Positions 43,871 to 57,559 are shown, numbered from the stretch's first letter. The stretch is 64,000 bases of DNA from Schistocephalus solidus (GCA_017591395.1 WEDG01001426.1:1-64000); one strand, 5' to 3'. Numbers and translations: made by a program. The notes: generated by a model from the sequence alone, not told the origin.

Positions 43871-44279
43871 CGGGCAGACTTTAGAGAAAATGACCCAATC
43901 TCTGAAGCTGACTAGCCAATGGTAACGCCAGCTAACAAGTGCAGATGCCCGGATGAACTCGAACTCCTCTTCTGAGATGGTGTCTTTGAATCACACCTTT
44001 GTACTTTTAAAGTCTCTCTTTCCTGAACTGTCTTGTTATCTAAGGACTGATGAACCGGGATAGCATTCAGTGAGAATACAAGTGCAGTGCTCTGTTCCCA
44101 GATTCATGCTCTGTTTAATGAGCAGTTGTTATTTTCAGGATATAACGGAGACTCTCCTCTCGAGGGAGCAGTAGAGTGGCCGTTTGTATTTACTTCCGGG
44201 CTTTTAGTGTTTCACGGACAACTGCACCAGTGCTACTTTAAATCTAAGCAAAATGACATTTGTTAACTATGCATAAATG

Positions 44280-44475
44280 TTCTAGATGAGACTTTTAGGA
44301 ATGAGTGGAAAATTACATAGCACATTTCTCTGATGCCCGCGCCGGTTGTATGTTTTCGGTTCCGTCGAAGTAATTTTCGGAAAGTCGGAACACGTTGAAC
44401 ACTTGCGGCCACAAATGGCAATTCCGGTCTCCCTCGTCTTTTTCGGAACTCGCATTAGTCTCATAATTGCCAATA
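44280..44475 (+). repeat. Decayed SINE body fragment
   Basis: The block 'ggcaattccggtctccctcg' followed by TCTTTTTCGGAAC matches the SINE body in + orientation. No tRNA head is visible. Confidence 0.45.
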
Positions 44476-44699
44476 CGTTCTTAGACGTGAAATACTCAGC
44501 AAGAATAACAGTCCTCTTGGAAACAAGCTGATTGTATCTTCAAACTCATGAGCCGACTAATGAGCACACGTTTGTTTACGAGATGCTAGAGGCTTTATCT
44601 TTGAGGTTCAATAAGCGACAGTGTTTTTAACTGCCCGTATGTCTATGGCTGTCTGGTTCTCAACAATCAGCATATGCTTGTGTCTACGACTACAGTCCA

Positions 44700-44885
44700 C
44701 AACAGGGTGTTGAAAGGCTCACATCTCACATGTCACGAGGTCACGTTAAGAAGGAGCCATCGCAGCTTCACTCTCAAACCACCAGTCAACCACCCACACA
44801 ACACATACTGGGCTGACTGCGAGTTCTGAATGTAATTGTCAGTTGGCAACCTTCCAACCCACGGCGCTTATCGCTCCCTGCTATT
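44700..44885 (+). repeat. Family A repeat fragment
   Basis: Blocks 'gttgaaaggctcacatctc', 'cacgttaagaaggagcc' and 'gtcagttggcaaccttcc' match the unit at 4400-4580 in + orientation. Confidence 0.65.
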
Positions 44886-44929
44886 CTCAACCTCGGATCA
44901 CACATGCAACTGAGGAGCATGTTTTCGTT

Positions 44930-45145
44930 AGAATGTATTTAGAATTAATAAGAGCATTGAAAATCAATGAGAAAAATGCAAAGTACTTAAATTGTCATTC
45001 TTTACAGGGTATGCTTTTTGCAGGCGATCAGGGAGAAACTCGTTCAAACTCCGACATTCTGGCATGAGTGAAATATCTCGAGATTAGGCTGAACCATGAG
45101 CAGTATTTCGTTCGAATCGGAAACACATTTCAAAATTTCGGTTGC
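44930..45145 (+). repeat. Dispersed repeat family C, copy 1
   Basis: Matches 63340-63560 in the same orientation. Shared landmarks are 'aagagcat.gaaaa.caa', 'gcgatcagggagaaa' versus 'gcggtcagaaagaag', and 'gaatcggaaacacatttc'. The copies are well diverged. I cannot name the family. Confidence 0.6.
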
Positions 45146-47425
45146 TGTAAGAGCCTAATAGGCCCTATAGGATGGACGGATAGACGTGGTCAGCAAGTTA
45201 CTGGTGCGGGCCTGTGTTTGAGTCAGCGCCTATGATGGTATTGGTCGTAGCAACGAAGGTTTAGGGCAGGTTTAGAATTCCGGCAATTGTTCACCGGCCC
45301 ATAACGCGCCTTTGTTGACTGAGGTACTAAGTGTGGGTTGTCTCAGGCTAATCGTGCTCACACCAGTTAACCGGCTCTGCTCATTTGGAATCGAGTGGAC
45401 GGAGAATTCCGAATTAAACTCAATAAAATCATCAAAGAGAGGTGATTATGCATGTAAAAGTGCAAACGGGCAGTAACAAAAAACAACGTTCCTGTTACAA
45501 GTCAGGTGATTTCAAATGTGGAAGTGTCCATAGGACGCCTCAGAAGTTGTTGTTGACCGCGGCATTCCAGATGAGAAGCAGGACAACCTCTAGTACATTG
45601 GGAGTATTGATTTGATCCGTGACGGACCATTCTCAAAAACAGTCCCACCCTTGTAATCCAGTCAGGGTATACCGGAAGTTCACTTTATGTTCAATGCTCC
45701 AAGCACGAGCAGCTGCTGTCGGGGGATGTAGCTCTGTCTGCCCGCTTCTTGTTAGTGGTTGACACTTTTTGGAACAACTTTGTGTGCTCTTTGGCTTGCG
45801 TTATCAGCTTGCTGAAAGTTTGTCCGGCGTCAACACACTGTTACGTCCATGACAGACTAACTTGTAAATGGGGTTGCCTTTAAATTAGCCTTTTACCTCA
45901 CCTTGGAAGCGTTTAGCTTAATTTAGGCGGTATTAAAGACACCCAATTTTTTACTGATTAAACAGAGAGAGAGAGAGCTACGCTTTATTTTGAAAGTAAA
46001 ATTCGATAACTTTCAGTAAAAAGGTCCTCATTTCACCGTGAAGAATCGTTCTTGAATGCGTCTCAAAATATTGATAAATTTGGACTTCCTTCAAAATGGT
46101 GCCAGCGTCGTGCGCTGATGACCTCATTTTTGTTGTTTGAATAAACAAATAGGGTTAAAATAATATAAGAGGATTCACATGCGAATGGAGAGCAGAAAAA
46201 ATGGTGACTCAATTTTAAAAACCGGGTGACCTGGCTGGAAGGATACTAAATCAAGGCCCACTATTCAGTGTCACAGTCAACGATTCTTGAGTTTCGATAC
46301 CCACTGTACAGCCTGATGCCTGACGTTTTTATGTAGGTCTACAGTAGGCCAATTCCACTAATCCCCACACGCTTCATCTTTTTCTCCTCCTTCAGTTTCA
46401 GAGTCATCAAATATTCCATGTCTTCGTTGTGTTGGCCGCACTCGTCCACCTGAACAGCATCCTCGAGATTGCAGAGTCCCGCCTGTCGAAGGGCCAATGT
46501 CACAATCCCTAGCTGCCAAACTATCAACCATGCTTTTCTCCGGAGGGGACGCGCTTTGCCGCTGTTCATCTGGTCCTGTCACCTGTTTCTTTCGTTTTCG
46601 TCTTCATTCCGGAGCTGTGCTCTGTGCTTTCTGTTCCCTTTTGCTCACGGACTGGCGACCAGCGTTTTAACCTTACACCCCCTCCCCTGAACTCTCACCC
46701 CCATTCGAACCCATATACGCGCCTACTGCAACGAGCATTGAACATTTAGTCGTATGGTAAGGGGCCGGCTCGGCCTCTGCGCACTCCTCGACTTGGGGGG
46801 GGGGGCAAGCGTCCACCTCTAGGTGGGCGACGGCAATCCTGCACATACCTCCCTGCCCCTTCCTTTTCTTGTTCTTTAATTGTAGGTGGGAGATGGAGAG
46901 AGAGGAAGAGAGTGGCAGCATATCACACACCAGCCACCTGTGCGCATGTAGGAGTGTACTTTGTCTTATCATTCATTCAGTCGCTAACAAAGTAAACCAA
47001 AAGATCTCTTCTTTTTGTTAGCGAGACTTCAAGTTAACCGATTAGGGTGGATTGTCACCGTTTTGAGCGCCTCCTGGAGGCCTCCTATGGGATTCATTTG
47101 CGTATACCGTTGTGCCGTCTGCTTTTAGGACAGTGACAGCCGGTTCCTTCATACCAACTTTGACAGAGTAGCGGTATCTCTAATGAGGCGGTCCTCCAAC
47201 GTCCGTATGCAGTCGCACTACTAGCTGGTAGATTTGACTCACAAGTAGTTCCTGGATGAAGTCTAGTTGGTAGTTCTGCACCAGTCTCATCCGTGCCTGC
47301 CCTTCTGCCGGCCTTTTCATAGTCCATGGTACCTTCGATTTCGCGGGAATGAATGCATGCTGATCATTCGTTGATGAACGATTACCGATTGGTAACGAGA
47401 CTCACTCGTCATGCTCTACCTTGGG
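45146..47425. other. No gene seen; minor simple repeats
   Basis: Short GA tract at 45965-45977 and a G homopolymer at 46795-46806. Open frames of up to 99 codons at 46339-46972 on both strands are low in complexity and carry no motif. Confidence 0.45.
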
Positions 47426-47429
47426 GTGC

Positions 47430-47600
47430 AAAAACGGCAATACAGCGAGCTCTTGGCGCAGTGGGTAGAGCGTAGGACTTTTACCCGACAGGTCGGGTGC
47501 CGCAGCACCTGGGGTTGGGTATGGCTGGTTTATTACGGCTAATGAGCCAGAAATGGCCATTCCAGCCTCCCTTGTTTTTCTTGGCATTGGTTCCTTGGCG
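47430..47600 (+). repeat. SINE with tRNA-like head
   Basis: The head GAGCTCTTGGCGCAGTGGG resembles a tRNA 5' end with A box TGGCGCAGTGGGTAGAGCG, and the anticodon-loop position reads TTT, as in tRNA-Lys. The B box is decayed. The body that follows ('ccagaaatggccattcc') is the SINE body seen at 3.2-3.7 kb, so it is an insertion and not a tRNA gene. Confidence 0.65.
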
Positions 47601-48369
47601 CAAAAGGTCCCAAAGGTAGTAACAGTCTTAGTCCGGTGGAGACGGTGGAACAAAACAGAACAAATGTTTCCGGTTTAGTAAGGAATCCTAGGCGGTGAGT
47701 CAGCCGTATGCCCGTGTTTTTTTAGCGCATGTACTACCCACCTGTATGGTTGGCTGCAGATACATTGATGCGTGGAGGTAGCGGTGGTGCAGTTAGACAG
47801 TCGCTTCAGTGAAGATGCGATCTCCCCTGCCATTTATTTGTAGCGAATAAGATCACAGTAGTGCGTCTGTCTTGGCGTGACCGATTCGGACAGTTTTTCA
47901 ACATTAGTGTGAACCCCCTCGAAGATCTCATCGCCTACCGCGAACGGCTAGAGATTTCAGAGCATGAAGCGTGCAATGATTACTGTTCGTAGAATTACAT
48001 TTAGGCCACTTGCGGCCAAATAGGGGGACGGCGTATTGGCCAAACGCTCCCGAGATCTGGTTCCTAGCTTCGGGCAATATCATTAGGAACGGTATCAGCT
48101 GCTTTCTATTCGCTGAAAGAGTCTACCCTTCATATGCGCTAGTCATAAACTTTTCAAGGTAAAGGTCCCATGAAAGGCTGGTTTTCATTGCTCTTCTAAC
48201 TCCTCAGATGTCAAATATAAGAATTTAGTGCCACCACGCGGTGGGGCATACGGTGGACATCGTCGGAATCCAGGATTGAGGACCTATGCATGGGAGCGGC
48301 AGCTGTCCATTTCTCGCTCTCTTGGTACCGTGTAGTACCCACAGCACCTACACCGGAAGAAGTAGACGC

Positions 48370-48700
48370 AATGGCTTGGACAAGAAATTTATTCGCCTGA
48401 AGTTTTTGATTCCTGCTCGAACCCAGCTTCAGAGACAGTATCAAACGCGGGTACTTCTTATACAAGGATTCGCAGTATTTATAGGATGCAGTTGGTATGC
48501 TTGGGCAAATCTACGACAATTAAGAGCTCCCCTTCATCGAGGATGATTGCCTTATGGTGCGCTAATGGCTTGGTGGTCGGCATGCGGGTCGTTATCTGCT
48601 GACATTTCATCCCCCGCGTTAGAGGATGGCATGGTGATTGCTCGGCCACCTGACTCACCGGCATTAGCGTTGGAAAATGCGTTCGCCTGAGCCCTCCCCG
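48370..48700 (-). mobile_element. Penelope 3' end (family D) with hammerhead relic
   Basis: Same family and orientation as 9660-9838. On the - strand a polar, serine/alanine-rich C-terminal tail (about 48700-48550) is followed by a decayed hammerhead at 48394-48436 (CTGAAGC core, stem II GGTTC/GAATC, AAAAC for GAAAC). Confidence 0.5.
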
Positions 48701-51700
48701 AGTGGTTGATTGTTTTGTTCAGGTTGTGTCTCAGCACCGAATATGGGTTGAGCAGGTCATCACACTTGTTAATGGACTGGGGGCCCGTAAACCATAACCG
48801 CGTCGACTTCTGAATTTATTCCTGGTACTCGCTTGTATCACCACCATTCTACCCTAGTATTAGTGATAAATCTGCCTGGAAGGAGTCTATCTACGAACCG
48901 AACTCGTATTCTATTTCTCTAATAGGAACGAAGTTGTTTTTTTCAAACTCCATTTCTTAACTGGAATCAATCAGCTTCGTAGAAAACATGCTGCTTATGC
49001 CAAGAAACTAGGAGAGGTAAAATTAAAGCGAGGGGGTGAGTCTGTGTACAGGCCACCCTTACGTGATTGAATATCTTCCACCGCAGCCGGCGTAATGTGT
49101 ACTGGTAATGCACCGGTGTTTTATGTTGCCCGATGCTCATGGGCTCAGGCATCGGACTTGTAGCCCGGACTGAAGGTTTGGGGTAGAGCTAGGGCTAATA
49201 TTAAGGTGACGGTTTAGTTTTATGTTAGGGTTATTGTTGGCGTTAAGGCACGGGTATGTTTACCCTTCCGGAAATTTACCGCAAGGTCCCTGTTCCTGCA
49301 TCCTGTTTGGGCGGCCATACAAGGCATCCCTACCCAATCGACTTGTCCGCCTTCGGTATGAAGGTCTGGCAGGTCTTCGTAGCACTTGTTGCTCACTTCG
49401 GAGCTGCTTAATGGGAGCTTAGGCGTTGATGAAGATGATGGATTTGGCTCCTGAAATATGTATGCCTAGGGTTTTTACAGTTTTTGATGATGGTAAGTGA
49501 GAGTTAATAATTCCAGTCTCCCTGTCGTTGTCCTCACAACGTGACACCATGATTCTGACGAATATTTCATTTGAACGCACTCCTGCAGCCCCCTCACCAC
49601 GGACTTGAACAGGAAGAAACCATCAGAACTGCTATAGGTCTATTGATTCATGAGACTGTACGATCATGTAGAGCTTCTCAAGTCTACCACGTTCATCTAC
49701 AGCGGTCAAATCTACCAGTAAGAAGTCGGAACTCCAATAAGATCCACCTTTCCACTTTCACAGCCAACTTTTTATGGAAGATTTTAAAGAAACATTACAG
49801 ACACCAAACTTTGATGTCGTCCCCAGAAGCCAATAAATGCATAAATTTCCAACTGCCTCCAGTTCACTTGGTGAAAGCAAGCGTTTTCGGCGGACATAGA
49901 TGAACCGACATTGCTTGACGCGGGAGCACCGGGTACCGCAAGGCAATTAATGGTTACCATTTGCATCTTACAAATCTATCCAAATAAAAAGAGAACTTGC
50001 CCTAGGCCTAACTACAAAAGTAGTGAGATTGCGTTTCTATATAGAACACTTAAAAGAAATACGGAATCAAATCAAGAATTAACTAGCTGCCAATAAATAT
50101 TTACAGACTCATTTGCAGTTGTGCAAAGGGAACCGTAAAAACCAACCAAAAATGCCAGAGATTTTTGGGCCACCAACAGAAAAAAGTGCGCTGAATTACC
50201 AATGATCCCATAGAGAGTGCGCAAAACGGCAATCTTTTTTTATTAGTTGGCTTGTCCTGACTGTGACATTTTCTACATTGATTAAATATCTCGTGATCCA
50301 GAAACAGCCATCGCCATTGTATGAGAAAGTGCAAAGGGACCGAAGCAAGGCCGGTTAAGATAGTCGTCTCCTCATTGTACCCGTGGCTTAGGTTTGAAAC
50401 ACACAAAACAAGGCGAACTTCAGGCATTGCCTCAGTTTTCACAAGGAGGTAACAGCTCCGGCATAAAAATTTTCCCCAGAATGTACACACTGCTAAAGAA
50501 AAACGTCGCTGCGAACCGCATTGGGCTCCTAACATGGTAACTAATACGAACAACTGAATATTTGCACACTTGACCTTCGACCTTTTCTTTATTAAACAAC
50601 CTGCTCATTTCCCTTATCTAATACAGTAAACCTTTTCGCAATCGATATTTGCGCTTTCGCGTACGAGAGCGCCTGTGGTTTTGAAATTATTGATTCGAAT
50701 TTATTGTTTTCAATCCCCATGTTAGCTAGCTTGTAATAACAAAAGTTTGTCCACTTCGAGCTTCGAACCATTTTAAATAAATGTTTTTGATGACTGTAAA
50801 ATCAACCATCACAGGTCAATTTGGTAAACAGTTTGTTCCTTCGTTGGTATTGTTGCAAATCCCACATAAGCAGTCTTTCCCAATTAAATGAACGTCAGTC
50901 AATAGTTTGCACGTTTAGATCTACTGTACGCGCATGACCGGGCCAGTTTGTGTTGTCAAGGCCTTCGAAATACACACCGTAGTCTGGCAAATGTCAGGTC
51001 CCAGGTTCGTTAAAATTTCAGGTATACATCAGCCAAGAAAAGCGTACTGCCGAGTTTACCTGAGGTCACAACTTCCTCTTTGTCCGCGTTGTGTTGATGA
51101 GGTCACACATCGCTTTTCGCTGCCACAATATTTGGCACGTTTGCTCGTCTAAACCTGCCATTTCTGGACACGAACGCCAAACACACTATACTAGATTAAC
51201 TTTTTGAGTTGTTGCTGTTGGATTTTAACCAACAACGAGGTCAGAACCATCTGTTTACTGAATACTCTGAAAAAAGGTCGCATTAGAGCCACTTGATTGG
51301 AGTTTTGAGAGTGGTTTGGCTGTTCACATGCAAACCGATTTTTCATGAAAGCATGGGCTTTATTCGTGATCATTCTGCCTGGGTTTCGCAACTGAATAAT
51401 GTTTCCCGATTTTTAACATCTTATCTTAACTGATGATTTGACTGCACATGTTTGCCAATCCTGACTATGGAACGCATTTTATAGAAATCCCACGCTATTT
51501 AAACACTACGTTAAAAAAGAGATCTATCACATAAATAACCATCCGTCAAGATATTTCAGTAGTAATCACAAACGGCCATATATTAGCCCCATTCCCTGGC
51601 CAATGGAGTGGTCTGAGAATGAGGCACGCTTTCCAGAAGTTCCAACCAATATTTGGGGCTAATGTCGAACCAAAAATCTTCCAGCAGTCGCGTGACCTTG

Positions 51701-52085
51701 TTGTGGCGACCTCGGTTCGAAGACAAGTGACTTAGTTACATGAGATCAACAGCAGCTTTATGATGCTTTCAGTATCATGCATGAATGTTCATTTCTCTTT
51801 GGTATTTTAATCATTTGTGAAATTAGTGGTGAAACCTGGGATAAATCATTTGGCCGATTCCGAAAGTTAACATCAGTATTTCAGCCGAAATCACTCATTT
51901 TCAGCGGAGTACCCGTGCAAAATTCGTAAATTGCCAACAGGCAGTCAACAATATACACGTATTACTTAATTTTACATCTGAACAGAGCAGGAATTACCAA
52001 GTATCTACCAAGCTTCATTCCGAATGACATACTTCAAGTTAGCGGGTAATTTCCGAGATAATTAAAAAACTGAAATTTCAAGACT
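48701..52085. other. No recognisable gene or element
   Basis: The longest open frame is 150 codons at 50101-50553 on the - strand. It is rich in Cys and Trp, starts at an arbitrary ATG and matches no family I know. A weak TTAGGG-like stretch lies at 49165-49250. Confidence 0.45.
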
Positions 52086-52089
52086 GGAG

Positions 52090-52215
52090 TTTCTGCCAGA
52101 AAGCACACGGGCTGCGCTGGGGGACTCACCGATAAACAGAATACCTTGAAGCTGTGTCATGCAGTGACAGAATATCGGTGAAATATGTGCCTGGGTTTTT
52201 AACTAGTACCTGTGC
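52090..52215 (+). repeat. Family E repeat fragment, diverged
   Basis: The block 'gctgggggactcaccgat', a TGTGTCATGCAGTGACAGAA segment and 'gggtttttaactagtacc' match block A of the 31.7-32.5 kb family. Confidence 0.55.
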
Positions 52216-53245
52216 TGTCATCATGGTAAATCAGGTGACACAAATGTGTGTCTTAGTTGAAGACGGGTTGTTTTTCAACACGTCAGTCTTTTTGGAGAAG
52301 ACACAAACAACAGTAATTTAAACCGACTTCAATTAACATATTTCGGTATGCCTTCTGAAGTAAAAGCAAATTCAATTTAACAGCGTTCACCTCATTGTAA
52401 AAACGGAAATGAAATTTCCGTTTTACCTTGGAGCTAAATGTCGAGAGCCCACCCAAGCACACATTGGCTGTGATCGGCTTATAAACCAGCACTGGCCACG
52501 CCAATCTTCCTGGTATTTGTCGGTAACATCTTTCTAATAAGCTCCAACTGCAGCATCTGTTTTCGCGTTTCAAAAAAATGCTCCGCGTTAGCGCTGCTTG
52601 AACAGTGGTTAAGACGTACGGCAAAATGCTACCTTTTGGCCGGCAGACCAATTTTCGTGGCAGTTTTAAGTGATTTTGCAATGTGCGCGCTAGAAGAGAC
52701 CTGTCCAATTTGATTGAACAAACTTTCGAAACTGAAGCGCGCTCCTTACTCGGTCTGTTAAATTCAGCGCAATGAATACATGTCGTTTTTTTCCTCTAAA
52801 TGAACAAAAACTAGATGCAAATTAAAGGAGATAGTTAGCTGAAGTTTTCCTAGCTTGATTCTAGCCGGTGCGTTTATGGCCTAGCTAAAATGAAGTGCAA
52901 AATCAAAGCTGAACCAGACGACCCTGTAAAGAAGATATGCTGGTGATTTAAAATATATGATCTATCTCCTGAAACGCACCGAAATTCGTGAAAGATTGCT
53001 AATCACTCGCCAACCGGTAAGAACGAGTGGAACAAAGCCTTGAAAGGATAACAAACGACTTTAAGTTACTTAAAAACATAAAAAAATAGTAGAAGTAATA
53101 GAAAATTTTTAGAATTACCAACATTGCATAAAAGCGGCAACATTTTGACACGTCAAAAATAGCCGTAACTGAGTACAGAAAGCCTCTTCATGCTATAAAA
53201 ACAGAAAAATAAAGCAGCGCAGCCTACATGTAGCGTGCAGGCTAC

Positions 53246-53288
<43 letters not shown>

Positions 53289-53935
53289 TGCCTGATCGTC
53301 AGTTTTTCCGTTGTTTTAGTTGCAGTTTTTCTCAGGTTCTTTATTGCTAATTCAGGCGTAGAAATACAATGCGTTTCAGATAGTCCACGAAATGGCAGTG
53401 ACTTTGAGTGCTTTTAATCGAGTGACCATAAAGGTAGATGCTGTTCTATGCGGTTAACAAAACCTTCAAAGAGAGGTGGTACTCAAAAGCCTTTCCTGAG
53501 TTAGTGAGTTCTTGGACCTGCTGCCTAATACAAATGGCTGTTTGGGTCATATTTGAAGACTCGCCCAAATATGCAGCCTCGTCGCCGAGAAAAATAAGCA
53601 TCCACAGTCAAAGTAAGCCATGAAGATGGTTTGGAGTAAAGGAAAAAATAAACTTTCTCTAATTAGTGACTTAGTTAAAAAGCTACTTAATTAGGTATGT
53701 GGCTGACGAACGTCTGCGTACTTTACGGTTTCCCAAAGTTAACTCAAAGTAAAAATTGGGACATTTGGTCGGTTTTTTTCACTCGGAGTTGCAAGTCAGG
53801 GGAAATCGGTCTACTTCGCTCTTCTGTGGTTTTGAGTGTTTCCGATCACAGCTGACAGGATACAGGTCTATTGCACCGGTTTGGGTCGAAATCTCCGTTT
53901 CCTGTCTTCGACGGGGGCGTGGCAGACTGATATTA
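52216..53935. other. No gene seen; GA microsatellite
   Basis: A pure GA run lies at 53248-53284. A 141-codon open frame at 52283-52708 (-) has no recognised motif. Confidence 0.5.
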
Positions 53936-53939
53936 GTTT

Positions 53940-54480
53940 GTACGTCAGAAACGAGCATTTCAAAAGATAAGCTAAAGAAGAAGAAGCGGGAGAGGTGTCT
54001 GACGTTTTGAGCAGTTGTTTTGTCTACCCATCGTCAGAGACTGAAGAGTCATGCTCGTAGCTCCCAGTATGGTTTTAAGAACCTTCCTGTGAGGAGACCG
54101 TCACGGCATGGAACAACCGGGGTCGCCAACTATCTCTGCGGCCTACAAGGATTGGGGTAGAACACCCTACAGTGAAACATCGGTCGGTGCGGCACCACAG
54201 AGGGTCAGCAGGGTGTGACGGCGGGAGGAAGCGACGCGGCGGCCGACGAAAGCCGACGTGGCAGATCAGGCGATGTGTGGAGTGCTGACAGCGACCACAC
54301 AAGTAGGACGCAGCACACAGCCAGTATTGACGGGCCCGGAACATTGCACATAGTGGCATCTAATGGGAGCTACGAGGATGACTCTTCAGTCTCTAAAGGT
54401 TGGTAGATGAAACCACTACTCGAAACGTCAGCGAAACCCTATACCTCTCTAAGTGAACCCTCCTTCTTCTTCTGACTTAC
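53940..54480. mobile_element. Palindromic element with opposing hammerhead-like motifs
   Basis: The two ends are inverted repeats. The arm at 54036-54066 pairs with 54365-54395 at about 30 of 31 positions. Just outside each arm is a hammerhead-like motif: on the - strand at 53996-54040 (CTGACGA core, AAAA for GAAA, ACGTC, stem I GTCT/AGAC) and on the + strand at 54390-54434 (core damaged, GAAACGTC intact). Outermost, AAGAAGAAG and CTTCTTCTT are also complementary. The 300 bp centre has no ORF with recognisable content. It looks like a non-autonomous derivative of a Penelope element. Confidence 0.65.
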
Positions 54481-57400
54481 CACCTAGGAATGGCATTTTC
54501 TCTACTACTTCGCCATCTTTATAGGTATCATTACTCCGAGCACGAAACGTGTCACACAAACCAGACTAACAACAGTTTACAGAAGGTGTTCCAACAAGGC
54601 ATTTGTCGTAGATAAAAGTCAACTCAATGCTCAAGACCAGCGCACCAGAGTGAATGTCTTTCACCATAAGATAAATTTGAATGGAGAGAATAATAGTAAC
54701 TGAACAATCAACCAAATGCTTTGAAAGCACATTTGTTACCAAGAGAGGAGATCGGTTATGGCAAGTGCCTGTGACCTTACTTAAAGTCACCGTATATTTG
54801 TCTGATGCCACCGAAAAGAACTTTCCATCACAGTCTTTGTTCTCGCAAGTGATTGAGCATGACTTTGGCTAGCTATCCGTCGCTGAATATGACAGTTGCA
54901 CATAGGCTCACAGGAAGGTAGACTATGAATAGCAATCCCCCATGCGTCTGGATATTGTCCACGGCTGAAAATGCTGGGGTATTTATTTTATAAACTGTTC
55001 ATATGCTCATTACTGGGCAAGGGTGTCAGTACAGTGAAGCGGAGACTTCGGTAAGAATATGAAATAACGTTTTGATAAAAGCTGACACACCGGGCTTCCT
55101 TTTACAAACACGATGTTTACCAAAACAACTGGAGATGTCCTGCATGCGCAGCAACATTACAATATGTCTATAAATGTTTATGTAGATTTGACACTGCAAA
55201 TCCCAGAACAGTGACTAAAATCGTTAAAGATACTTTCAACTAAAAAAAGCAATACACTCTAAGTTCAATTGCCATCTTACCAACTTCCTCTGTAAAAAAT
55301 AAGGAGAAAATAAAATTTGAATGTGATTTACTTATTTATTTAATTTGCATTGGCTATGTAAATGAAAGTATGCGCTGAAATCAAATAATTTATTTGGCAG
55401 AGGAGCAATCTTGGTTACATATATTTTCTACACTGGTTCCCTAGGCCATTGTCAGATCACAGTAATTGGGCAGCATGGTTAAGCTTTCAGTGTGCTTGCC
55501 AACAAAATCACTATTGGCGTATCGTGTTTGCCGATGTGCAGTATTGATTTTTTGGTACGTTTAAAAACTTAACCATTTTGCCAATTTACTGTACGTCTAA
55601 AGACGACGCCGAGGAAAAAAATGAAATAAGGTAGCTATCTTCTCAAAGAAATTATTTGACTTTCGCTGATATTTCCTGGGATGCACCTAGCATGTTCACC
55701 CTTAGTCTGGGGGTGGCTGTTTGGATAAGAAAGAACCCGCCTACAAGATTGCATAAGGTACTTGCAATGCAACCGCTCCCCACATAAGCGAGCGCAAATT
55801 GGCAGTAAAGAGGCAAGACCACATACCCTAACTTGCCATGCGTAGGCTAAAACTCGACACAAATTGGCTTGAGACAAAACTTGCATAGTTGTTATCTACC
55901 CATTCACTAAAGGTCGAACATATCTGCGGACCATAGTCTTACATGAATCGTGCATTAATTGACACATCGAACGTGACACCATGTATAATTACACCAAAGC
56001 AGAATGGCGAAGTGCTTTTCCAATCAGAATTGGATATTGGCCCACCTCAATAGCTTTGTTCAGAGGGAACAGAGTTTGTAGTGATTTTTTCAGAAATTTT
56101 TACCATTTCACCTGTTTTGGGAAGTTGTTACACATCTGACGATGGCCTCAGAGCTCAAAAGAGCTTATCTACCTTTTAATTATATTACTTTGGATATCCA
56201 TCTTCAAAAACATACGTATAGTTAAATCGTACATATAATTGTCACCTACAATGAGGAGAAAGGCTGCAATAATGATTTTGGTTTACTTGCTCTCACCAGT
56301 CCACCATATTTTGAGCCCAGACAGACACGTGAGGTTTAGACACACATCAGTTTATCGTTAAGAGATCTCGATTCGAAAATTTTACCACGTAGACTGCGGC
56401 CCACGTCTTACGAATTATGCTCGAGAATCTTCAGTCACATACGGGTAGCGGCCACCGATTGCAAAATAGAAATGAGCTTCTCCACCTCGAATATTATCCA
56501 TGCATCGAAATGGGTCGTGATAAAGATATGATGGAGGATCAGAGCTTCTTTCCAGCACCCGTGCGTTTCAAGTAGTTTGAAAACATTTAGAGAGCAAAGT
56601 TGGACGAACGTACTTTTAAAGTATTCCTCCTCAGGCCTGTGTAATAATATGCTTGTGGAAAAAGTAGCGGAATTGGAGATTTAGTCATGAAGAAACGGTT
56701 ATGAAAGTTCAAAGCACGTCGAAAATGGGTGTGTTTACAACGTATTTATTTAAGGGCCTTGGAAAAGAGAATCTGCCATTGGGTATTGCTCATGTTTTAT
56801 CCCTGTAAAATGACATGGTCAGATGTTTAAGTGGGTCATGGCAGCTTGAGAACTTGAACCGTCGCTGTCAGCGAGAAAAAGAGTGGGTTAGTTAGCGACA
56901 TGGGCAAAGCCTCTGCCTTCGAAAGTATGTGCAGAGTCGGAGACTTGGAGTGCCTTGCTGGCACTTTATAAATGACTCGAAAGGCTTGGCTGAGGTTACT
57001 GCGGTAGCTAATGTCAATCAAGTCAGTCACAATTGCGCTAGAGATGGACTTTTCCTGTCTCGATTCAGACAGGCAGGATACTGATCTCGTATCCGCTTCG
57101 ATAGACACGCTATCGTTCGACCGCTATTACCTACTTTGCAGGAGCAGATAAATGCGTAGATGCAGATTGCCTTTACCTTCATTATGAAGAAGCGGAATGC
57201 TTGAGAAAAGTAGTATTATTTTGGCGGTGGATACATGCCCGCAGTAACAGTGTTTAGACTTAATTTATTTTGCAACCACCATCCTTGAGAAACTGGAGCC
57301 GTTCAAAGTTCATTCTGCTCCCTCAGTTTGTTAGCTCTCTTCTCTACTGACAGACGCCATCGGAAATGTTGGTACATAATGTTCGGTATGGCTGACGTCA

Positions 57401-57550
57401 GCTTTTTTTTATTCAAACACAAGCTACGAGTAGAGCCACCGAATATGACAACGGAGCTACTGAACTGGTCATCCACGGTCCGCATTCTGTCAACAGAGTG
57501 CGATTAACTCTGCTAAAATTCTACCCTATAAACCCGTTTGAAGCAGTTTG
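54481..57550. other. AT-rich region with two Penelope-tail relics
   Basis: Hammerhead-like remnants are at 55421-55459 (- strand; CTGACAA core, GAAA present) and 56131-56165 (+ strand; CTGACGATGG, GAAA lost). Each is followed by a tail like that of the second Penelope subfamily ('ctttggatatccatcttc', compare 'cttgggatgcctattttcc'). No ORF accompanies them. Nothing else is recognisable. Confidence 0.45.
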
Positions 57551-57559
57551 AGGTGGTAG

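Noticed and set aside
47434..47510. tRNA-Lys gene on the + strand
   Set aside because: The 5' half and anticodon loop fit, but the T arm is decayed and a SINE body follows directly.
50101..50553. 150-codon - strand open frame as a possible gene
   Set aside because: No recognisable family, no splice-compatible edges, no promoter or start context. A frame this long is possible by chance in 64 kb.
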